From contig NZ_QMJY01000014.1 in the NCBI RefSeq assembly GCF_003574395.1, positions 50,395-114,394 on the forward strand: 64,000 bases of DNA, given 5' to 3'. The DNA is from Tabrizicola thermarum (GTDB lineage: Bacteria > Pseudomonadota > Alphaproteobacteria > Rhodobacterales > Rhodobacteraceae). Shown here one piece after another: positions 61,426-64,000 of this stretch; positions within the stretch are counted from its first letter, which is position 1, and every line of letters starts with the position of its first letter. Both the position numbers and the translations under genes were made by a program. The notes beneath the pieces are model-generated. The model was not told where the DNA came from. It saw only the letters and a program-made list of their open reading frames with translations, and made no database searches.

Positions 61426-62096
61426 TCGGGCGCATCTCCGGGCGGCTCGACTGGCGCGGCCCCGATCATGTCCTGATCGACGTGCGCGGGGTCGGCTATA
61501 TCGTCCATGTCAGCGAACGCACGCTCGCCGCGATGCCCGGGGTGGGCGAGGCGGTCTCGCTCTATACCGACCTTCTGGTGCGCGAGGACCTTTTGCAACT
61601 GTTCGGCTTTCCGACCATGCTGGAAAAGGAATGGCACAAGCTTCTGATGACCGTGCAGGGAGTGGGCGCGAAGGCTTCGATGGCGATCCTGGGGACGCTT
61701 GGGGCCGAAGGCGTGGGCCGCGCGATCACCCTGGGAGACGCGCGGGCGGTCCAGGCGGCGCCGGGCGTCGGGCCGAAACTTGCGCAGCGGGTGATCCTTG
61801 AGTTGAAGGCCAAGGCCCCCGGCGTGATGGCGGCGGGCGCCGGCCTGTCAACCAAGGCGGCCGCCGAGGACGCGGTGATCGAAGACACCGCCCCTGCCCC
61901 GCGCAAGGCGGGGAAACCGGACGAAGGCGCCGCACGCCGGGCCTCGGCCTCGGCCGACGCACTGTCGGCACTGGTGAACCTTGGCTATGGGCAGGGGGAT
62001 GCGGCGCAGGCGGTGGCGACGGTCTCGGGGGATCTGGCTGATGCGGATGCGGCGACGCTGATCCGGGCGGCGCTGAAGGTTCTGGCCCCGAAATGA
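61422..62096 (+). CDS. ruvA: Holliday-junction DNA-binding protein RuvA
   Basis: A 224-residue Ruv[27 protein letters not shown] begins domain I, helix-hairpin-helix segments [12 protein letters not shown] and [14 protein letters not shown] form domain II, and a RuvB-binding domain III starts at about residue 175 after an extended, charged linker. It starts within the ruvC stop and its own stop overlaps ruvB. Confidence 0.97.
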   Translation: MIGRISGRLDWRGPDHVLIDVRGVGYIVHVSERTLAAMPGVGEAVSLYTDLLVREDLLQLFGFPTMLEKEWHKLLMTVQGVGAKASMAILGTLGAEGVGRAITLGDARAVQAAPGVGPKLAQRVILELKAKAPGVMAAGAGLSTKAAAEDAVIEDTAPAPRKAGKPDEGAARRASASADALSALVNLGYGQGDAAQAVATVSGDLADADAATLIRAALKVLAPK

Positions 62097-63121
62097 GTTC
62101 TGACCCGACCCTCCGCCCCGAGAAACTGCCCGAGGACACCGACAAGGCGCTGAGGCCGCAGATGCTGGCCGAGTTCATCGGGCAGGCGGAAGCGCGGGCC
62201 AACCTTGCCGTTTTCATCGAGTCCGCCCGGATGCGGGGCGAGGCGATGGACCATACGCTGTTCCACGGCCCCCCCGGTCTGGGCAAGACCACCCTGGCGC
62301 AGATCATGGCGCGCGAGCTTGGCGTCGGGTTCCGCATGACCTCTGGCCCGGTGCTGGCCAAGCCCGGCGATCTGGCGGCGATCCTGACCAACCTCGAGCC
62401 CCGCGACGTGCTGTTCATCGACGAGATCCACCGCCTGTCTCCGGTGGTCGAGGAAGTGCTCTATCCGGCGCTGGAGGATTTCGCGCTTGACCTCGTCATC
62501 GGCGAAGGCCCCGCCGCGCGGACCGTGCGGATCGACCTGCAACCCTTCACGCTGGTCGGCGCGACGACGCGGCTCGGCCTGCTGACCACGCCCCTGCGCG
62601 ACCGCTTCGGCATCCCGACGCGGCTGGAGTTCTATTCCGAGGCGGAGCTGTTCGAGATCGTCACCCGGGGCGCCCGGCTGATGGGCGTGCAGGCCGAGGC
62701 CGACGGCTGCCGCGAGATCGCCCGGCGGGCCCGGGGGACCCCCCGGATCGCCGGGCGGCTTCTGCGCCGGGTGGTGGATTTCGCGCTGGTCGAGGAAGGC
62801 GGACGGATCAGCCGTGCGCTAGCCGACCGGGCGCTGACGCGGTTGGGGGTGGACAATCTGGGGCTGGACGGGGCCGACCGGCGCTATCTTTCGCTTCTGG
62901 CCGAGAACTACGGCGGTGGGCCGGTGGGGGTAGAGACGATCGCGGCGGCCCTGTCCGAGCCGCGCGATGCCATCGAGGAGGTGATCGAGCCATATCTTCT
63001 GCAACAGGGCCTGATCCTGCGCACGCCGCGCGGGCGGATGCTGGGGCAGAAGGCATGGCGGCATCTGGGGCTGGAGGCGCCAAAGACTCCGGGACAGGCG
63101 GACCTCTTCGGGGGGAAGTAG
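62093..63121 (+). CDS. ruvB: Holliday-junction branch-migration helicase RuvB
   Basis: A 342-residue AAA+ motor: Walker [13 protein letters not shown], Walker B FIDEIHRL, sensor 1 GATTRLG and the arginine finger/sensor region [16 protein letters not shown]; a winged-helix C-terminus ([12 protein letters not shown]). It drives branch migration with RuvA. The order ruvC-ruvA-ruvB with two four-base overlaps indicates one operon. Confidence 0.98.
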   Translation: MSSDPTLRPEKLPEDTDKALRPQMLAEFIGQAEARANLAVFIESARMRGEAMDHTLFHGPPGLGKTTLAQIMARELGVGFRMTSGPVLAKPGDLAAILTNLEPRDVLFIDEIHRLSPVVEEVLYPALEDFALDLVIGEGPAARTVRIDLQPFTLVGATTRLGLLTTPLRDRFGIPTRLEFYSEAELFEIVTRGARLMGVQAEADGCREIARRARGTPRIAGRLLRRVVDFALVEEGGRISRALADRALTRLGVDNLGLDGADRRYLSLLAENYGGGPVGVETIAAALSEPRDAIEEVIEPYLLQQGLILRTPRGRMLGQKAWRHLGLEAPKTPGQADLFGGK

Positions 63122-63180
63122 GCGGAGCGCTGACGCGCGAGGCTTTTGTCTCGTCGTCGGGCTGCGCCTCCTCCTCGGCC

Positions 63181-63230
63181 GTCGGGGGCGCTTCGCCCCC
63201 CGAACCCCCAGAGAGTATTTCTGAAAAGAG
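63181..63230 (+). repeat. GAGTATTT-type intergenic repeat, copy 2, with a GC stem
   Basis: TCGGGGG...CCCCCGA forms a short stem (about 63182-63203), then GAGAGTATTTCTGAAAAG follows. It matches the block at 45611-45640 in its second half. It lies between ruvB and the last gene and may contribute a 5'-leader for it. Confidence 0.5.
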
Positions 63231-63236
63231 CAAATC

Positions 63237-63869
63237 ATGGAGGCGGGCATGGGGCCGGATGAGATCGAGGCATTGTTCACCCGGGGCAACGGGCAGTATC
63301 TGTTCGCGCGCTGGGGGCGGCCGATCGTTCCGGTGGTCTTCGGGGTGGACGACGCAAGCCTCGCGGTGTTCAAGGGCGCGTTCGAGGCCGTCGTCACGCT
63401 GGCCCGGCACCGGATGGCCGAGACGGACCCGGAACTGGGCGCGAACCTGATGGTCTTCGCCTTCCGGGACTGGGGCGAACTGCTGGAGGTCAGGGACCTG
63501 GGTCGGCTGGTGCCGGAGCTTCCCGCCCTGGTGGACCGGCTGGAAGGCGCGGGGGCCAACCAGTACCGGATCTTCCGGTTCGACCGGGACGGGTCGATCA
63601 AGGCGGCCTTCGTCTTCCTGAAGATGGATGCGGCGCTGGCGGCGATGGAGGCCGAGACGCTGGCGCTGGCTCAGGCGGTGCAGACGGTGGTGCTGTGGTC
63701 GGACCGGGCCTTTGACGGGACCTCGCCGCTGGCGCGGGTGGGGGAGAGGGTGATCCTGCGGCCCGAGATCGGGGCGGTGATCCGGGCGGGGTATGATCCG
63801 GTCCTGCCCGCCATGGCGCGCGATCCGTCGCACGCGCTGCGGCTTGCCGCCCGGACGCGGCTGGATTGA
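63237..63869 (+). CDS. Conserved hypothetical protein
   Basis: A 210-residue mostly soluble protein, alpha/beta in pattern, with no signal peptide or membrane span: ALFTRGNGQYLFARWGRPIVPVVFGVDDASL near the start and YRIFRFDRDGSIKAAFVFLKM in the middle. It seems to be a Rhodobacterales-type hypothetical; I recognise no function. The ATG at 63237 follows the GAGTATTT repeat; another at 63249 is possible. It is on the same strand as ruvCAB but separated by 115 bases. Confidence 0.78.
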   Translation: MEAGMGPDEIEALFTRGNGQYLFARWGRPIVPVVFGVDDASLAVFKGAFEAVVTLARHRMAETDPELGANLMVFAFRDWGELLEVRDLGRLVPELPALVDRLEGAGANQYRIFRFDRDGSIKAAFVFLKMDAALAAMEAETLALAQAVQTVVLWSDRAFDGTSPLARVGERVILRPEIGAVIRAGYDPVLPAMARDPSHALRLAARTRLD

Positions 63870-64000
63870 CCTGCCCGCGCGTGGGCAGGCAAGCGCCACA
63901 AGCGATTTCAACGACTTGTCCGTGGGCGTTCACGATTGGTTAACTCAAGTTCCAAGTGCAACGGTTGTTGTTGTTTTTTCGAATTCCTCGGCGAGGGCCT
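63870..64000. other. Intergenic end of window with a repeat-like block
   Basis: No gene is visible. At about 63903-63945 there is a block resembling the one at 16769-16812 near leuA, with TTGTCYGYGGGCGTTCA in common, then GGTTAAC and a T-rich stretch. It may include the promoter of a gene beyond the window. Confidence 0.4.

Overview
The window looks like a chromosomal segment of a high-GC alphaproteobacterium of the Rhodobacteraceae (Rhodobacter/Tabrizicola/Gemmobacter-like). Supporting signs are the very GC-rich third codon positions, a BigR/SqrR-type persulfide regulon, a leuA gene behind a leucine-rich leader peptide, the mreBCD-mrdA-rodA order followed by a DUF1345 gene, a ruvCAB operon, a DUF2793 tail-fibre-like protein and a DUF1127 protein. 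No rRNA, tRNA, CRISPR array, transposase or integrase was recognised. The genus is inference.

Layout. 1-2.8 kb: protein quality control (3' part of an Hsp20 gene, a Do-like protease, an M48 metalloprotease). 3.1-7.4 kb: a minus-strand sulfur/persulfide operon (DUF2892, pmpA, pmpB, blh, sulP) divergent from bigR, with an operator palindrome in the shared promoter. 7.4-11.6 kb: a Crp/Fnr remnant, ynfA, an ArsR-controlled operon (arsR, ArsP-like permease, thioredoxin-like protein, Cys-tailed rhodanese) and a CDF metal exporter. 11.7-14.9 kb: an LtrA remnant and a three-gene redox/aldehyde operon opposite a LysR gene. 15.0-16.8 kb: leuA with a leader peptide and overlapping hairpin. 16.8-18.3 kb: a PD-(D/E)XK-like protein and an SDR. 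18.6-24.9 kb: the rod-shape elongasome operon. 25-31.5 kb: a 2-hydroxyacid dehydrogenase, then a catabolic cluster of glutamine-synthetase-like ligase, aldehyde dehydrogenase, iron alcohol dehydrogenase and FAD oxidoreductase. 31.6-34.5 kb: copper ATPase and CueR behind a 19-bp-spacer MerR promoter. 34.5-45.5 kb: cell-surface genes (a mutarotase-like protein, galE, a frameshifted RTX gene, ugd, a DUF2793 protein). 45.7-52 kb: a DMT exporter and a coupled operon of cyclase, truncated FAD-oxidoreductase ORF, marR, iorA and iorB. 52.2-53.9 kb: a graveyard of four truncated genes. 54-64 kb: argO/ACT/argP, yebC, an MFS gene, msrA, prmA, a DUF1127 gene, ruvCAB and a family of unknown function.

The most informative signals are regulatory and evolutionary. 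Four promoter/operator arrangements can be read directly (BigR, ArsR, CueR and an ArgP-type T-N11-A site). There is one leucine attenuator candidate. Several dispersed intergenic repeats are present: a GTAGGGTG palindrome family in three places, a triple hairpin after the mre operon, and two repeat types shared between distant intergenic regions. Degenerating loci are the FAD oxidoreductase/Dpp/LLM monooxygenase fragments, the LtrA and Crp remnants, and an RTX gene broken at a G7 tract. I found no clear evidence of a wholly new defence or mobile system. The best leads for new biology are the ArsR-permease-thioredoxin-Cys-tailed-rhodanese module and the DUF2793/RTX/nucleotide-sugar surface region.
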